64,000 nucleotides of DNA from Ralstonia soli. GTDB lineage: Bacteria > Pseudomonadota > Gammaproteobacteria > Burkholderiales > Burkholderiaceae. Made by a program: the position numbers and the translations under genes. Below, in pieces: positions 1 through 8,254 of the stretch (positions are counted from its first letter, which is position 1; each line of letters opens with the position of its first letter). The stretch covers positions 310,001 to 374,000 of the forward strand of contig NZ_JAMXHT010000004.1 of NCBI RefSeq assembly GCF_023955655.1, in the 5' to 3' direction. The notes beneath the pieces were generated by a model that saw nothing but the letters and a program-made list of their open reading frames with translations, made no database searches and was not told where the DNA came from.

Positions 1-802
1 CAGCTACGCTCAACAGCGTTTGCGCCATGTGCGCATCGCGCAGGTTCCACGTATTGACGCGATGCCCGAACGATTCCCGGTAGTAGGCCTCGGCATTGAC
101 GACGACGATGGCGTTTTGCTCGGCGAAGAAATGCGAGTCGATAGCTGCAATGCCATCCTGCTCAATGAGCCTCGCCTCGCTTGCCCGAAGCTGCTGAAGT
201 TGCTCGATGACTTCGCGTTGCGCCGGCAACCTCAGACCTGCGGCCGCTTCGTAGCCGTACGTCATCGGCTCCCGCACATGATCGAGCGCCGCATAGTGCA
301 TGCGCGCCACTGCGGCCTGATCCGGATCGGCCTTCTGCAGGTATTCGATGACCGCCTCAGCCGAGCGGTACAGGCTATACAGATCCAGCCCATAAACGCC
401 CACGCGTTCCGAAGCGGCGAGCGCCGAGTTGTGATCACGAAGCCAGGTGATGAAGTCGAGCACTTCCTGATTGCGCCACATCCACTCGGGAAACCGGTGG
501 AAATCGCCCAGTGCCTCGGCAGACGTGTCCGCGCCCTCACCCTGGACGTAGCGGTTGATGCGCCACACGTCGGGCCAGTCACCCTCGATGGCGATGGCGT
601 CAAAGCCGCCTTGCACAATCAGTTGCCGGGTGATGTCGGCGCGTGTCTGGTAGAACTCGCGTGTTCCGTGCGTCGCCTCGCCCAAGAGGGCGTAGCGCTT
701 GTCGCGCGCCATCTCCAGCAGGCGTTCATAGTCGGCAGCGCCGCCCGTGAGGCGGCTGGCCGCTTCGCGTACACCAAGAAACGGGGTGAGAGGCGCAGAC
801 AT
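1..802 (-). CDS. Erythromycin esterase family protein (C-terminus beyond window)
   Basis: Reverse-strand frame opening with ATG at 802 and running off the left edge, 267 codons visible. The translation begins MSAPLTPFLGVREAASRL and soon has LLGEATHGTREFY, the hallmark GEATHG block of the erythromycin esterase/EreA-like superfamily, followed by a GDWPDVWRINRY block. The same family includes many housekeeping proteins of unknown substrate, so macrolide resistance should not be assumed. It is divergent from the zinc-ribbon gene at 1037. A 14-bp dyad at 868-881 and a -10-like TAGACT at 841-846 lie upstream, spaced like the other promoters of this block. Family call good; substrate unknown. Confidence 0.85.
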   Translation of the reverse strand, partial: MSAPLTPFLGVREAASRLTGGAADYERLLEMARDKRYALLGEATHGTREFYQTRADITRQLIVQGGFDAIAIEGDWPDVWRINRYVQGEGADTSAEALGDFHRFPEWMWRNQEVLDFITWLRDHNSALAASERVGVYGLDLYSLYRSAEAVIEYLQKADPDQAAVARMHYAALDHVREPMTYGYEAAAGLRLPAQREVIEQLQQLRASEARLIEQDGIAAIDSHFFAEQNAIVVVNAEAYYRESFGHRVNTWNLRDAHMAQTLLSVA

Positions 803-840
803 GGTCGGTGGACTCCAACGGGCGCAACGGCGGTATCTGC

Positions 841-881
841 AGTCTATGCAGCACCACCGCGCGTTGATTGCGCTATCGCAA
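841..881 (-). promoter_or_regulatory. Candidate FNR-type promoter of the erythromycin-esterase-like gene
   Basis: On the reverse strand TTGCGATAGCGCAA (881-868) is a perfect dyad (TTGCG-N4-CGCAA), 6 of 10 positions matching the FNR box. It is followed after 21 nt by TAGACT (846-841). The box is the weakest of the series; the spacing is what supports it. Confidence 0.4.
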
Positions 882-920
882 GCGACGGGCCACCCGGCGG
901 GATACATACAGCGCCAAGAC

Positions 921-961
921 TTGATGCAGCCCAAACCGCGGCACGCTACGGCGGATATTCT
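921..961 (+). promoter_or_regulatory. Candidate FNR-type promoter of the zinc-ribbon gene
   Basis: TTGATGCAGCCCAA at 921-934 matches 8 of 10 FNR-box positions. TATTCT at 956-961 follows after 21 nt. The start codon of the gene is at 1037. Confidence 0.6.
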
Positions 962-1036
962 GAAAACGACCCACCGCCTGCCGCGCCGACTGCGCTATGG
1001 AGCGGGCCGGACGAACGTCCCTACCAAGGAGTCAAC

Positions 1037-1537
1037 ATGAAACAACGTTCTCAATCCGAACGAGTACGGCCCGCACGCTGGAGCCCATTTGCCGTTGAGC
1101 CAATCCACAACCGGTATCGGGAGCCCGACAAGGCGCCGGCAGCAAGCCGCTGCCCGGTGTGCGGGGCCGTCTACCTCAAGGGCCGCTGGCTTTGGCGCAA
1201 TCCTCCTCCCGGTGCGGCCACGCTGGTCTGCTCGGCATGCCAGCGCGCCGCCGACCAGATGCCAGCAGCGCGCATCCATCTTTCGGGCGAATTCGAAGCC
1301 GCCCACCGTGAAGACATTCTTACGCTCGCGCGCCACCGCGAGGCGGATCTGCGTGCCGATCATCCGATGGAACGCATCATGACTGTCGAAAGCACCGCCG
1401 ACGGCACCGACATCCTGACGACAGGGTTCCACCTTGCGCGCGACATCGGCCACGCGATCCACCACGCATTCCACGGCCGGCTGACATTCGACTACGGCAA
1501 TGCTGAAACCGAACTGCACGTGAATTGGAGTCGCTAG
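1037..1537 (+). CDS. BCAM0308-like zinc-ribbon protein
   Basis: 166-residue soluble protein. Two CxxC pairs (C39/C42 in RCPVCGAVY and C65/C68 in LVCSACQRA) form a zinc ribbon, followed by an alpha/beta region rich in His and acidic residues. It resembles the family named after B. cenocepacia BCAM0308 (recalled), whose function is not known; the ribbon suggests RNA, protein or ribosome contact. The same frame stays open far upstream, but that part is antisense to the esterase-like gene. I chose ATG 1037 because homologous sequence starts there. It carries its own FNR-like promoter at 921-961. Confidence 0.82.
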   Translation: MKQRSQSERVRPARWSPFAVEPIHNRYREPDKAPAASRCPVCGAVYLKGRWLWRNPPPGAATLVCSACQRAADQMPAARIHLSGEFEAAHREDILTLARHREADLRADHPMERIMTVESTADGTDILTTGFHLARDIGHAIHHAFHGRLTFDYGNAETELHVNWSR

Positions 1538-1573
1538 GGCCCCGGCCGATTGCCTGGCCCACAGGATGAATGC

Positions 1574-2527
1574 TCAACCGTGTGCAACCACGGCTTGCGA
1601 CAACGAAACCTCTCGGTAGCACTGCGCGATCTCGGCGGCGCTGCCGAGTTCGGTACCGGCATGGCTCAACGCTGCGGCAGCGGCAGCCATGCCGTATCGG
1701 AACGCCTCCAGCATGCCGGCATTCCGGTTAAGCGCCCATACCATTGCGCCCACGAAGCTGTCGCCCGCCCCGATGGTGCTGAGGATTGACGTCGCAACAG
1801 CACCCGAGCGAACAACCTCCTCCTGCGTGACAAGCAGGGCTCCGCCTGCACCGAGGGTGAGCGCAACCACCTGCGCGTGTCCCCTGCGGACGATCTCCAG
1901 TGCAGCCTCTATGCAATGGGCGTCCAACTCCAGTGCCTGCCCAGTCAGTTGCCGAAGCTCGTTGAAGCTTGGCTTGATCAGGTAGGGCCCGTGCGGCAGC
2001 GCAGCCCGCAACGGCGGACCCGAGGTATCCAATACGACGCGGGTACCGCGCGCCTTGGCCATATCGATAATGCGCGCATAGAAATCCTCCGGAACCCCGG
2101 GCGGCAGGCTCCCGCTCAGCACGAGATAGCGCGGCGCGGGTTGTAGCGCATCAAGGCAATCCAGGCAACGCTGCCATTCCGACTTCGAGACGGACGGCCC
2201 GGGCATCACGAACCGGAATTCGCGGTGGGTCGAACTTTCCGTGACGGAAAAATTCTCCCGCGTCTCGCCTTCGATTTGCAGGGCGGTGAACGGCAAGCCC
2301 TCTGCCGCCAGCAGACGCGCCAGTCGTTGCGCTACAGGTCCACCGGCAAGGTAGAGGGCCAGGCAATCGCCGCCGAGGCGTTGAACCACGCGGGCGACGT
2401 TGATGCCGCCGCCTCCAGGGTCGATGCGAGCCGGCGCGCAGCGCATCTTGTGCGTATCGGTTATCCGCTCCACCGACGTGGCGATATCGATTGCGGGATT
2501 GACCGTGAGCGTGACGATTTCCGGCAT
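1574..2527 (-). CDS. pfkB: PfkB-family 6-phosphofructokinase / hexose kinase
   Basis: 317-residue PfkB-type (ribokinase fold) sugar kinase. The N-terminus MPEIVTLTVNPAIDI is the classic PfkB/LacC/FruK opening. GGGGINVARVVQRLGG is the first PfkB signature, and STIGAGDSFVGAMVWAL near residue 245 is the second, holding the GAGD anion hole and the catalytic Asp. Expected reaction: fructose-6-phosphate + ATP to fructose-1,6-bisphosphate; tagatose-6-P or fructose-1-P are alternatives that sequence does not exclude. The start ATG 2527 has GGAGGTG 6 nt upstream; a longer frame lacks similarity. Many beta-proteobacteria lack PfkA, so an oxygen-controlled PfkB may open upper glycolysis under low oxygen. 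A candidate FNR promoter lies at 2644-2684. Confidence 0.88.
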   Translation of the reverse strand: MPEIVTLTVNPAIDIATSVERITDTHKMRCAPARIDPGGGGINVARVVQRLGGDCLALYLAGGPVAQRLARLLAAEGLPFTALQIEGETRENFSVTESSTHREFRFVMPGPSVSKSEWQRCLDCLDALQPAPRYLVLSGSLPPGVPEDFYARIIDMAKARGTRVVLDTSGPPLRAALPHGPYLIKPSFNELRQLTGQALELDAHCIEAALEIVRRGHAQVVALTLGAGGALLVTQEEVVRSGAVATSILSTIGAGDSFVGAMVWALNRNAGMLEAFRYGMAAAAAALSHAGTELGSAAEIAQCYREVSLSQAVVAHG

Positions 2528-2643
2528 TGCACACCTCCAGGGATCACGATGGACCGCACGAAAACTGCCGGCACACCCGCTCGCAGCACCGGCAAGCGAT
2601 GCGGCCATCTGCACCACTCCGTGGCCTCCGTGCGGATGCATCC

Positions 2644-2684
2644 ATGCTAGTCGCCATCGTTCTGCGGGCGTTGATCGGCATCAC
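2644..2684 (-). promoter_or_regulatory. Candidate FNR-type promoter of pfkB
   Basis: Box TTGATCGGCATCAC (plus strand, 2671-2684) matches 9 of 10 positions. On the reverse strand TAGCAT (2649-2644) follows after 21 nt. The same TAGCAT is used by the alcohol dehydrogenase promoter at 14449. Confidence 0.7.
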
Positions 2685-2779
2685 GCTACAGGCGCGCAGA
2701 CGCGATCTCCCAGCATAGGCAGCTAACCGCCGCAGGACAGCCGCCCCATCAGGAGAGCGCCCTACGCCAATCCAGAAGC

Positions 2780-2820
2780 TTGCCTCAGGTCAATTCGGCC
2801 TATAGCGAAATGCCTACCCT
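2780..2820 (+). promoter_or_regulatory. Candidate FNR-type promoter of the first phasin gene
   Basis: TTGCCTCAGGTCAA (2780-2793, 7 of 10) is followed after 21 nt by TACCCT (2815-2820), inside TGCCTACCCTGC. The paralogous phasin at 16284 has TGCCTACGCTGC at the same spot, so this element is conserved between the two copies. Confidence 0.62.
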
Positions 2821-2879
2821 GCGGAGATATCCGCTGCGATTTGTTCTTCCTCCCGCCCATTGTCCAACCGGAGCCCGTG

Positions 2880-3344
2880 ATGCCCCAGCCTACTGATGCA
2901 GCCTGCCACCTCGCCTGCGCCACCATGCGCGATGCCAGCCGCGCGGCCCAGTTCTTCGTCGATACCCAGCTTCAGGCCGCACGCCTTCGCGTCAAGATGG
3001 CGGAAGCCGCGCTGGAGAATCTGCGCCAGCTGGAGAGCCAACTCGATGCCGCCAAAGACTGGAGCACGCTGGCCTCTGCGCAGAGCGCCTATATGAAGCT
3101 GCAATCCAATCAAAGCGCAAACGCACTTCGCCAGTGGACTGACTTCGTCAATGGCGCACAACGGTCTTATCTGAGCCAGGTGACGGCGTGGAACGATCAG
3201 TTCAAACATTCGCCCGGGACGGCTGCTTCGCCCGCGCCACTGTTGACCGGATCGCTCAGTGCCTGGCAGACGTTGCTCGGCACGTTCAACGTGATCGCAG
3301 CGTCGGCTACTGAAGCTAGAACGCCGTCATCAAGATGCGCTTGA
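2880..3344 (+). CDS. Phasin-family protein, copy 1
   Basis: 154-residue, mostly helical protein beginning MPQPTDAACHLACATMRDAS. The long amphipathic helices (residues about 20-115, rich in Ala, Gln and Leu) with aromatic-containing turns such as QWTDFVNGAQRSYLSQ fit phasins, which coat polyhydroxyalkanoate granules. It is clearly paralogous to the 162-residue protein at 16284: shared A-C-x-L-A-C-A, KMAEAALE/KLAEAALE, DWS(T/S)LA and A-x-(R/K)-x-W-x-DF blocks. ATG 2880 is chosen because CCGGAG precedes it and because it aligns with the paralog's start. The two Cys near the N-terminus are conserved in both copies. Granule binding is inferred. Confidence 0.8.
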   Translation: MPQPTDAACHLACATMRDASRAAQFFVDTQLQAARLRVKMAEAALENLRQLESQLDAAKDWSTLASAQSAYMKLQSNQSANALRQWTDFVNGAQRSYLSQVTAWNDQFKHSPGTAASPAPLLTGSLSAWQTLLGTFNVIAASATEARTPSSRCA

Positions 3345-3381
3345 CCGCTGTCAATGACGATTTCTGACGACTTTCTATTCT
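3341..3381 (+). promoter_or_regulatory. Candidate FNR-type promoter of the DPYT-repeat gene
   Basis: TTGACCGCTGTCAA at 3341-3354 is a perfect dyad, 8 of 10 to the FNR consensus. TATTCT at 3376-3381 follows after 21 nt. The box begins at the last base before the phasin stop codon. Confidence 0.66.
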
Positions 3382-3465
3382 GAAGATGGCCGTCTGCCAA
3401 CAGCGCGTTGGGTACGACGGGCTTCGACTCAACGATGTCTTTCAGATTGCCTTCAGGAGCACAAC

Positions 3466-3759
3466 ATGCGTAGAACACTGGTAATGACACTGCTTTTTGC
3501 CGCCGTCACGGCAGCCGCTTCGGCGTACGCAGAAAGTCAGCCGGGGGCAGCACAGAACAGTGTCGCGGAAAGGGCCGACAAGATTGATCCCTACACGGAC
3601 GGTGCCGCGCAGGCCAAACGCGATCCGTACACAGAGGGTGCGAGACGCGGCAAGTTTGATCCGTACACAGAGGGCGCAAAGGGCAAACGCGACGCCTATA
3701 CAGACGGTGGCAGCCAAGACAAGGGCAAGGCCCGGACAGCCGACGATCAGTCGAAGTAG
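3466..3759 (+). CDS. Small exported protein with DPYT(D/E)GA repeats
   Basis: 97 residues. A standard signal peptide (MRRTLVMTLLFAAVTAAASAYA, cleavage about residue 22) precedes a short, charged, probably disordered mature chain. The chain carries four near-copies of a 12-14 residue unit: KIDPYTDGA, KRDPYTEGA, KFDPYTEGA and KRDAYTDGG. No Cys and no membrane segment after the signal, so it is likely periplasmic or secreted. I do not recognise a characterised family. The repeats could bind a surface, metal or polymer. GGAG lies upstream (TTCAGGAGCACAAC) and an FNR-type promoter is proposed at 3341-3381. Confidence 0.8.
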   Translation: MRRTLVMTLLFAAVTAAASAYAESQPGAAQNSVAERADKIDPYTDGAAQAKRDPYTEGARRGKFDPYTEGAKGKRDAYTDGGSQDKGKARTADDQSK

Positions 3760-3824
3760 CACCATCTGAGACGACTTGTCGGAGGCCGTAAAGCTGCGAG
3801 AAAAGACACGGCTTCCGATCCCCG

Positions 3825-6215
3825 TCAGTACAACAGATATGCCGCCCGCTGCGAAAGAAAGGCGTCAACCTGGGCCATGTAGACACGCTCGATTGCGTCC
3901 AGCGACACGCCATCACGCAGCATGGCCCAGACAGTCTCCGACCCGACGGACGTGCGAATGGCCTCGAGCTTGAAATGCTCCGGATAGCGCTGCGACAGCA
4001 CGCGGGCCAACGCCAGACCAATGCGGCCGGGGTGCGTCAGCGTTGACGTCCGGTGGATTGCCACACCCGAGCAGGAGCGCCCTTTGTACGGCCCTTCTGC
4101 AGGAACGAAATGGATGGGCGCATAGGTGGCGCCAGTGTCCAGCGCATTGAGATCTCGCGCTAACGCGACGCCATCGATCCACGGCGCGCCGACCATGCCA
4201 AACGGTGCCGACGTTCCCCTGCCCACGCTGATGCTGGCGCCTTCGATCAATCCCACATCGGGGTAGCGCTCCAAGGCGGCGAAATCGTGCAGGTTGGGTG
4301 ACGGCGGAACCCAGCCGAGCCCGGTGTTGGCAAAGCGCATTGCGCGGTTGTACTGCTTCATGGCCACGACGTGCAACGTTGCGCCGATGTGCAACTGGCC
4401 GTTCAGGAACCCGGCGAGTTCTCCGATCGTCATGCCGTGCACGAGCGGCAACGGCACGTAGTTCGTCAACGAGCGGTCCGCCGTATCCGACACCGGGCCG
4501 CCCACCAGATCCCCACCCAACGGATCGGGCCGGTCCAGCACCAGCACCGGGATACGGGCTTGAGCAGCGGCTTCCAGCGTTGCCCCAAGCGCTGCGAGAT
4601 AGGTAAAGAAACGTACGCCCGCGTCCTGGAGGTCAAACACCAGCACGTCAACATCGGCCAGCGCGCTGCGCGGTATGCCCTTGCTGGTGCCGTACATGCT
4701 GTGGACGACCACCTTGGAACGTCTGTCGACGGTGTTTCCGAAAGGCGCATCGAGATCGGTGCCGATACCGTGCTCCGGCGCAAAGATGGCACGCAACCGC
4801 ACACCCGGCGCCTGGGCAAGCACGTCGATGGTGCGCCGGCCCTGGGCGTCGAAACCGCTGCGGTTTGTGACCAAGCCGACACGCTTGCCGACAAGCGGTG
4901 CGAATCCGCCGGCTTCCAATACGTCGATGCCGGAGCGTACTGGGCCAATCGCTGCGGGTAAGCGGCCGCCGGCACGGATGACGGCCTCCGCCATGGTTGG
5001 CGCGCGTACGGCAATCTGCTCGGCTGAGAGCAGCGGCGCCGTGCTCGATACCAGATTCAGCACGGCCTCTCGCAGCGGCATGGCGTCACCCCGCTCCTCC
5101 GGATACAGCCGGCTCGTGAGCACGATGACGAATCGGCGCGTGACCAGGTCGATCCACAACCCCGTACCGGTGTAACCCAGGTGCTGCAGGAGCCCGGCGC
5201 GCGGAGTGCGATAGCGGTTGGGAACCAGCGGCGCCTGGACTTCCCATCCCAGCGTGCGCGTGCCCTCCACTGCAGTCGAGCTGTCTGGCGTCAACAGTTC
5301 GGCCACGCTGTCCGGCTGCAAGATGCGGCGACTCCCGATGCGGCCACCATTGAGAAGCATCCTGGCAAACAGCGCAAGATCATCGGCGGTGGAGAACAGC
5401 CCTGCATTGCCGGATACGCCACCCAGCGCCGCGGCCGTCGGGTCATGTACGTTGCCGCGAAGCCATCGCCCATTGCGGATGATGGTTGGGGCAATGCGAG
5501 CGGCCGACATGCGGCCGGGCCGAAATGCGGTGTCGCGCATGCCGAGCGGGCGAAAGATGGACTGCGCGCACCATGCGTCCAGCCCAAGCCCACTGACATG
5601 CCGGACGATCTCGCCCAAGGCAACGTAGTTGAGATCGCTGTAAATGACACGGTGCCCCGGTTCGTCAATCGGCGGCATGACCTCAATCACGTGAAGCACC
5701 GTCGCGCGGTTGCGGAATTCCGATTGCGCCGCCAAGCCAGGCGGCAGGCCGGAGGTGTGGTTGAGCAACTGCCTCACCGTGATGCGCGCTTTGCCTCCGT
5801 CCGCGAAGGCCGGCCAGTATCGACCAGCCGGGGCATCCAGCTCCAGGCGCCCGCGCTCCGCCAGTTGCAATACCGCCGTGGCCGTGGCAACCGCTTTGGT
5901 CAGCGAGGCCAGATCGAAGATCGTGTCCTCGGTCATCGGCTCGGTGGTGGGTCCGATAGCTCGCCGGCCCAGCGCGATACGCTCGCGCACCCCATCGGCA
6001 TCACCGATGACGACGACCGCTCCGGCAACGTTGGCATCGGCAATCTGCGCGGACACCACGGCTTCGAGTTCACGCATCGGCACCGGCGTACCCAGCGGTG
6101 CATCGCTGGCGGCATGCTCGGCGTGCGCGGTGGGCACCCAGATCAGCAGGGCCACAGCCAGCACCACGACTATCGCGGCAAATTGGCCGGGGCGTAGCGG
6201 TTGCGTGCGTTCCAT
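3825..6215 (-). CDS. Serine hydrolase / exo-beta-N-acetylmuramidase (NamZ, DUF1343) fusion
   Basis: About 796 residues, exported (hydrophobic segment 12-32 ending VPTAHA). The first half is a class-C beta-lactamase/esterase-type serine hydrolase: SLTK (S104, K107) is the SxxK nucleophile motif and YSDLN (192-196) supplies the YxN motif. The second half (roughly 420-795) is DUF1343/NamZ, opening GIDVLEAGGFAPLVGKRVGL with APEHG and DLQDAGVRFFTY blocks. NamZ releases terminal MurNAc from peptidoglycan fragments. Together they suggest a periplasmic enzyme that recycles or edits cell wall or muropeptides. Start: ATG 6215; a GTG 9 nt further up is possible. The start overlaps the glycoside hydrolase gene by 46 bp, so translation is probably coupled. 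Confidence 0.88.
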   Translation of the reverse strand: MERTQPLRPGQFAAIVVVLAVALLIWVPTAHAEHAASDAPLGTPVPMRELEAVVSAQIADANVAGAVVVIGDADGVRERIALGRRAIGPTTEPMTEDTIFDLASLTKAVATATAVLQLAERGRLELDAPAGRYWPAFADGGKARITVRQLLNHTSGLPPGLAAQSEFRNRATVLHVIEVMPPIDEPGHRVIYSDLNYVALGEIVRHVSGLGLDAWCAQSIFRPLGMRDTAFRPGRMSAARIAPTIIRNGRWLRGNVHDPTAAALGGVSGNAGLFSTADDLALFARMLLNGGRIGSRRILQPDSVAELLTPDSSTAVEGTRTLGWEVQAPLVPNRYRTPRAGLLQHLGYTGTGLWIDLVTRRFVIVLTSRLYPEERGDAMPLREAVLNLVSSTAPLLSAEQIAVRAPTMAEAVIRAGGRLPAAIGPVRSGIDVLEAGGFAPLVGKRVGLVTNRSGFDAQGRRTIDVLAQAPGVRLRAIFAPEHGIGTDLDAPFGNTVDRRSKVVVHSMYGTSKGIPRSALADVDVLVFDLQDAGVRFFTYLAALGATLEAAAQARIPVLVLDRPDPLGGDLVGGPVSDTADRSLTNYVPLPLVHGMTIGELAGFLNGQLHIGATLHVVAMKQYNRAMRFANTGLGWVPPSPNLHDFAALERYPDVGLIEGASISVGRGTSAPFGMVGAPWIDGVALARDLNALDTGATYAPIHFVPAEGPYKGRSCSGVAIHRTSTLTHPGRIGLALARVLSQRYPEHFKLEAIRTSVGSETVWAMLRDGVSLDAIERVYMAQVDAFLSQRAAYLLY

Positions 6216-7432
6216 AACATCCACCCGTTGGTGCCCTCAGCATCGGCGGCCTCGACCTGGGCGCGGATCATCTCGGCGTTGAACTCGCGATGATCGAAGG
6301 CATAGTCGCGAAACGCCTGTAGCCAAGGCCGGAACCGCACCCCCGGCAAGCCAGTGCGCCGCTTCGCTTCGGCCAAGGAACGCGCAACGATCTCGCCCGG
6401 CCGCTCAGTAGGCTTTCTGCAGCCGGGCAATCCCCACGTGAACCCGGAGGGATAGAGCATCGGCGAGATGTAGTCGACCACCGCGCCCAGCGTTTCGATC
6501 TGCTGCCCGATTGCCGTGTCGTCGGTGTTCCAGCAGACGTAGCCGAAAATATCAGCCGCCAGATAGATGTTGTACGCGCGCAGTCGCTCTCGTGCCTGTG
6601 CAAGAAAACCGGTGATGGCCGCCACCCGGTGCGCCTGCGTGTTGGCTTGATGAAACTGCAGGCCATTGGCGTCTGGAAAGCGCAGATAGTCGAACTGGAT
6701 TTCATCGAACCCGAGCCTGGCAGCTTCTTCCGCCACATCGAGTGCGCTGCCCCACGCCGCTTCGACACTGGGGTCGATCCAGCGTTGGCCTTCGCCATCA
6801 CGCCAGACGTCTCCAGCGCGATCGCGAACCGTCCATTCGGGATGCGCCTCGGCCAGGCGGTCGTCCTTGAAAACAACGATGCGGGCGATCAGATACAGAC
6901 CCCGTGAACGGAGTTGCCGGACCAGGGCGGCAAACCTGGCAGTGCGGGCCGCACGGTTTTCCGGTTCGCGGGCCGCGCCCACCGCCACGCGGGCGGCACT
7001 CGGATAAGGCGTGTCCCCTCGATCGCCTTTCATGTCGATCACGAGCGCGTTGATGGCCGTCGCACCTTGAAGCGCAACGGCCGCGTCACGCAAGACCTGG
7101 CTCGATACGCCCTGCACGGACAGATAGACCGCGCGGGGCTTGATCGGCTTGAGCAGAATCTCGAAGGCAGCCTTCCCGCTCTCCAGCGGCAGTTCCGCGC
7201 GTGCATAGCCAGGAGCACGAACGCTGACCGTTGCGTGTGCACCCAAAGCCGATTCGGGAATGGCCACCCGGCCGGCGGCGTCGGTCGTCCGGCTCTGGCC
7301 CTCGACCAGGGTGATCGCACCTTCTATGGGGGTGTGGCTGTGGGCGTCCACCACCCTCAACTCTGTCGCACCGGCAAGTCCCGCGCAACCGAGCCACACT
7401 GCCGCAAACCAAAGGCACAGGCGGCTACTCAT
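6170..7432 (-). CDS. Exported putative glycoside hydrolase (DUF4015/GHL13-like)
   Basis: 420 residues with signal peptide (1-22, ending GLAGA). Residues about 25-90 look like a small beta-sandwich (carboxypeptidase-regulatory type, DAAGRVAIPES). From about 95 the chain is a TIM-barrel 'putative glycosyl hydrolase': ALVIDMKGDRGD, YLIARIVVFKD, GFDEIQFDYLRFP (E and D as candidate catalytic residues) and VDYISPMLYPSGF. Substrate unknown; neighbours point to peptidoglycan or an exopolysaccharide. Its start overlaps the deacetylase stop by 8 bp and its end overlaps the NamZ-fusion gene, so it sits in the middle of a four-gene operon. Confidence 0.85.
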   Translation of the reverse strand: MSSRLCLWFAAVWLGCAGLAGATELRVVDAHSHTPIEGAITLVEGQSRTTDAAGRVAIPESALGAHATVSVRAPGYARAELPLESGKAAFEILLKPIKPRAVYLSVQGVSSQVLRDAAVALQGATAINALVIDMKGDRGDTPYPSAARVAVGAAREPENRAARTARFAALVRQLRSRGLYLIARIVVFKDDRLAEAHPEWTVRDRAGDVWRDGEGQRWIDPSVEAAWGSALDVAEEAARLGFDEIQFDYLRFPDANGLQFHQANTQAHRVAAITGFLAQARERLRAYNIYLAADIFGYVCWNTDDTAIGQQIETLGAVVDYISPMLYPSGFTWGLPGCRKPTERPGEIVARSLAEAKRRTGLPGVRFRPWLQAFRDYAFDHREFNAEMIRAQVEAADAEGTNGWMLWNARNRYAPANLPR

Positions 7433-8243
7433 GATCGCCCTCGGCAGCCTTGAGAAGATTCGTCATGCATCGTGCTCCACAACCGTCGGTAATCAGGTAT
7501 CGCGGCAGTGCCATCGCAGGCAGACTCTTTTGCAGCGGTTGCGCGTCCAGCGTAAATCCCGCGGTATAGCCTTCCTCGCGCGCCATGCGCTCAAGCTCCG
7601 GATCGTGGATCCCGAACGGCCACGCCAACACATGCACCGGAGCGCCGACCTCCGCCTCGATACGCACCTTCGCGCGCCGCAATTGATCGCGGGCGAACTT
7701 GGAAAAGTCCTCCGTGCTTCGATGCGCCTGCTCCACCCGGAAGTTCGGATGCCAGTAGGTGTGAGACTGCACATCAAACTGGCCGGTGCCGGCGAGCTCA
7801 CGCAATTGCGCCCAGGTCATTGCATACGAGGCATTCGAGATCGCAGACGGGTACACAAACAACGTCACGTGAATCGCGCGGCCACGCAGCGCTGGCCACA
7901 ACGTGGCATACACCGACCGATGGCCGTCATCCACGGTGATGGCGACCGCCCTCGCAGGCAACGCATCCTGCTTGCCCTCATGCCAGCTGAGGATGTCCGC
8001 CAGCGGCACGACGCGATAGCCGGCTGCCTCGATCGCATGCAAATGCGCTTCGAATGTCTGCATGCGGACCGTCATGGTGCTGTCCACCGTGGAGGCAAAC
8101 CGGTGGTACACGAGCACCACCACACGGCGCTCCATGGTGGGCAGCTCAGCGTTGGCACTGGGGCACCCAACCATCAGCAACGCCCAGCACAACAAGAAGA
8201 CCACCGTGCTCATCAACCGAAGCTCCCAAGGAAAGACGCGCAT
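7425..8243 (-). CDS. Polysaccharide deacetylase (NodB domain), probable lipoprotein
   Basis: 272 residues. N-terminal signal with candidate lipobox LMVGC, then a NodB fold: VAITVDDGHRS (catalytic base Asp and metal Asp), SHTYWHPNF (HTxxH metal ligands) and WPFGIHDPEL. Family reaction: removal of N- or O-acetyl from a surface polysaccharide or peptidoglycan. ATG 8243 gives a charged n-region (MRVFPWELRL); an internal ATG at 8213 with GGGAG upstream is a real alternative. The same frame runs far upstream, but only as the shadow of the rhomboid gene. It lies 11 nt after the rhomboid stop. Confidence 0.86.
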   Translation of the reverse strand: MRVFPWELRLMSTVVFLLCWALLMVGCPSANAELPTMERRVVVLVYHRFASTVDSTMTVRMQTFEAHLHAIEAAGYRVVPLADILSWHEGKQDALPARAVAITVDDGHRSVYATLWPALRGRAIHVTLFVYPSAISNASYAMTWAQLRELAGTGQFDVQSHTYWHPNFRVEQAHRSTEDFSKFARDQLRRAKVRIEAEVGAPVHVLAWPFGIHDPELERMAREEGYTAGFTLDAQPLQKSLPAMALPRYLITDGCGARCMTNLLKAAEGDHE

Positions 8244-8254
8244 TCCTCGCAGCC

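Larger units (their letters stand above)
2528..2879. other. 352-bp intergenic region between pfkB and phasin gene
   Basis: No credible gene. It holds two FNR-like boxes: 2671-2684 with a -10 facing pfkB, and 2780-2793 with a -10 facing the phasin gene. The rest shows no structure I can name. Confidence 0.6.

Noticed and set aside
20-1036. Long plus-strand open frame leading into the zinc-ribbon gene
   Set aside because: Its first 780 bp are antisense to a clear esterase-family gene, and its protein has low-complexity, Arg/His-rich composition. Only the part from 1037 is coding.
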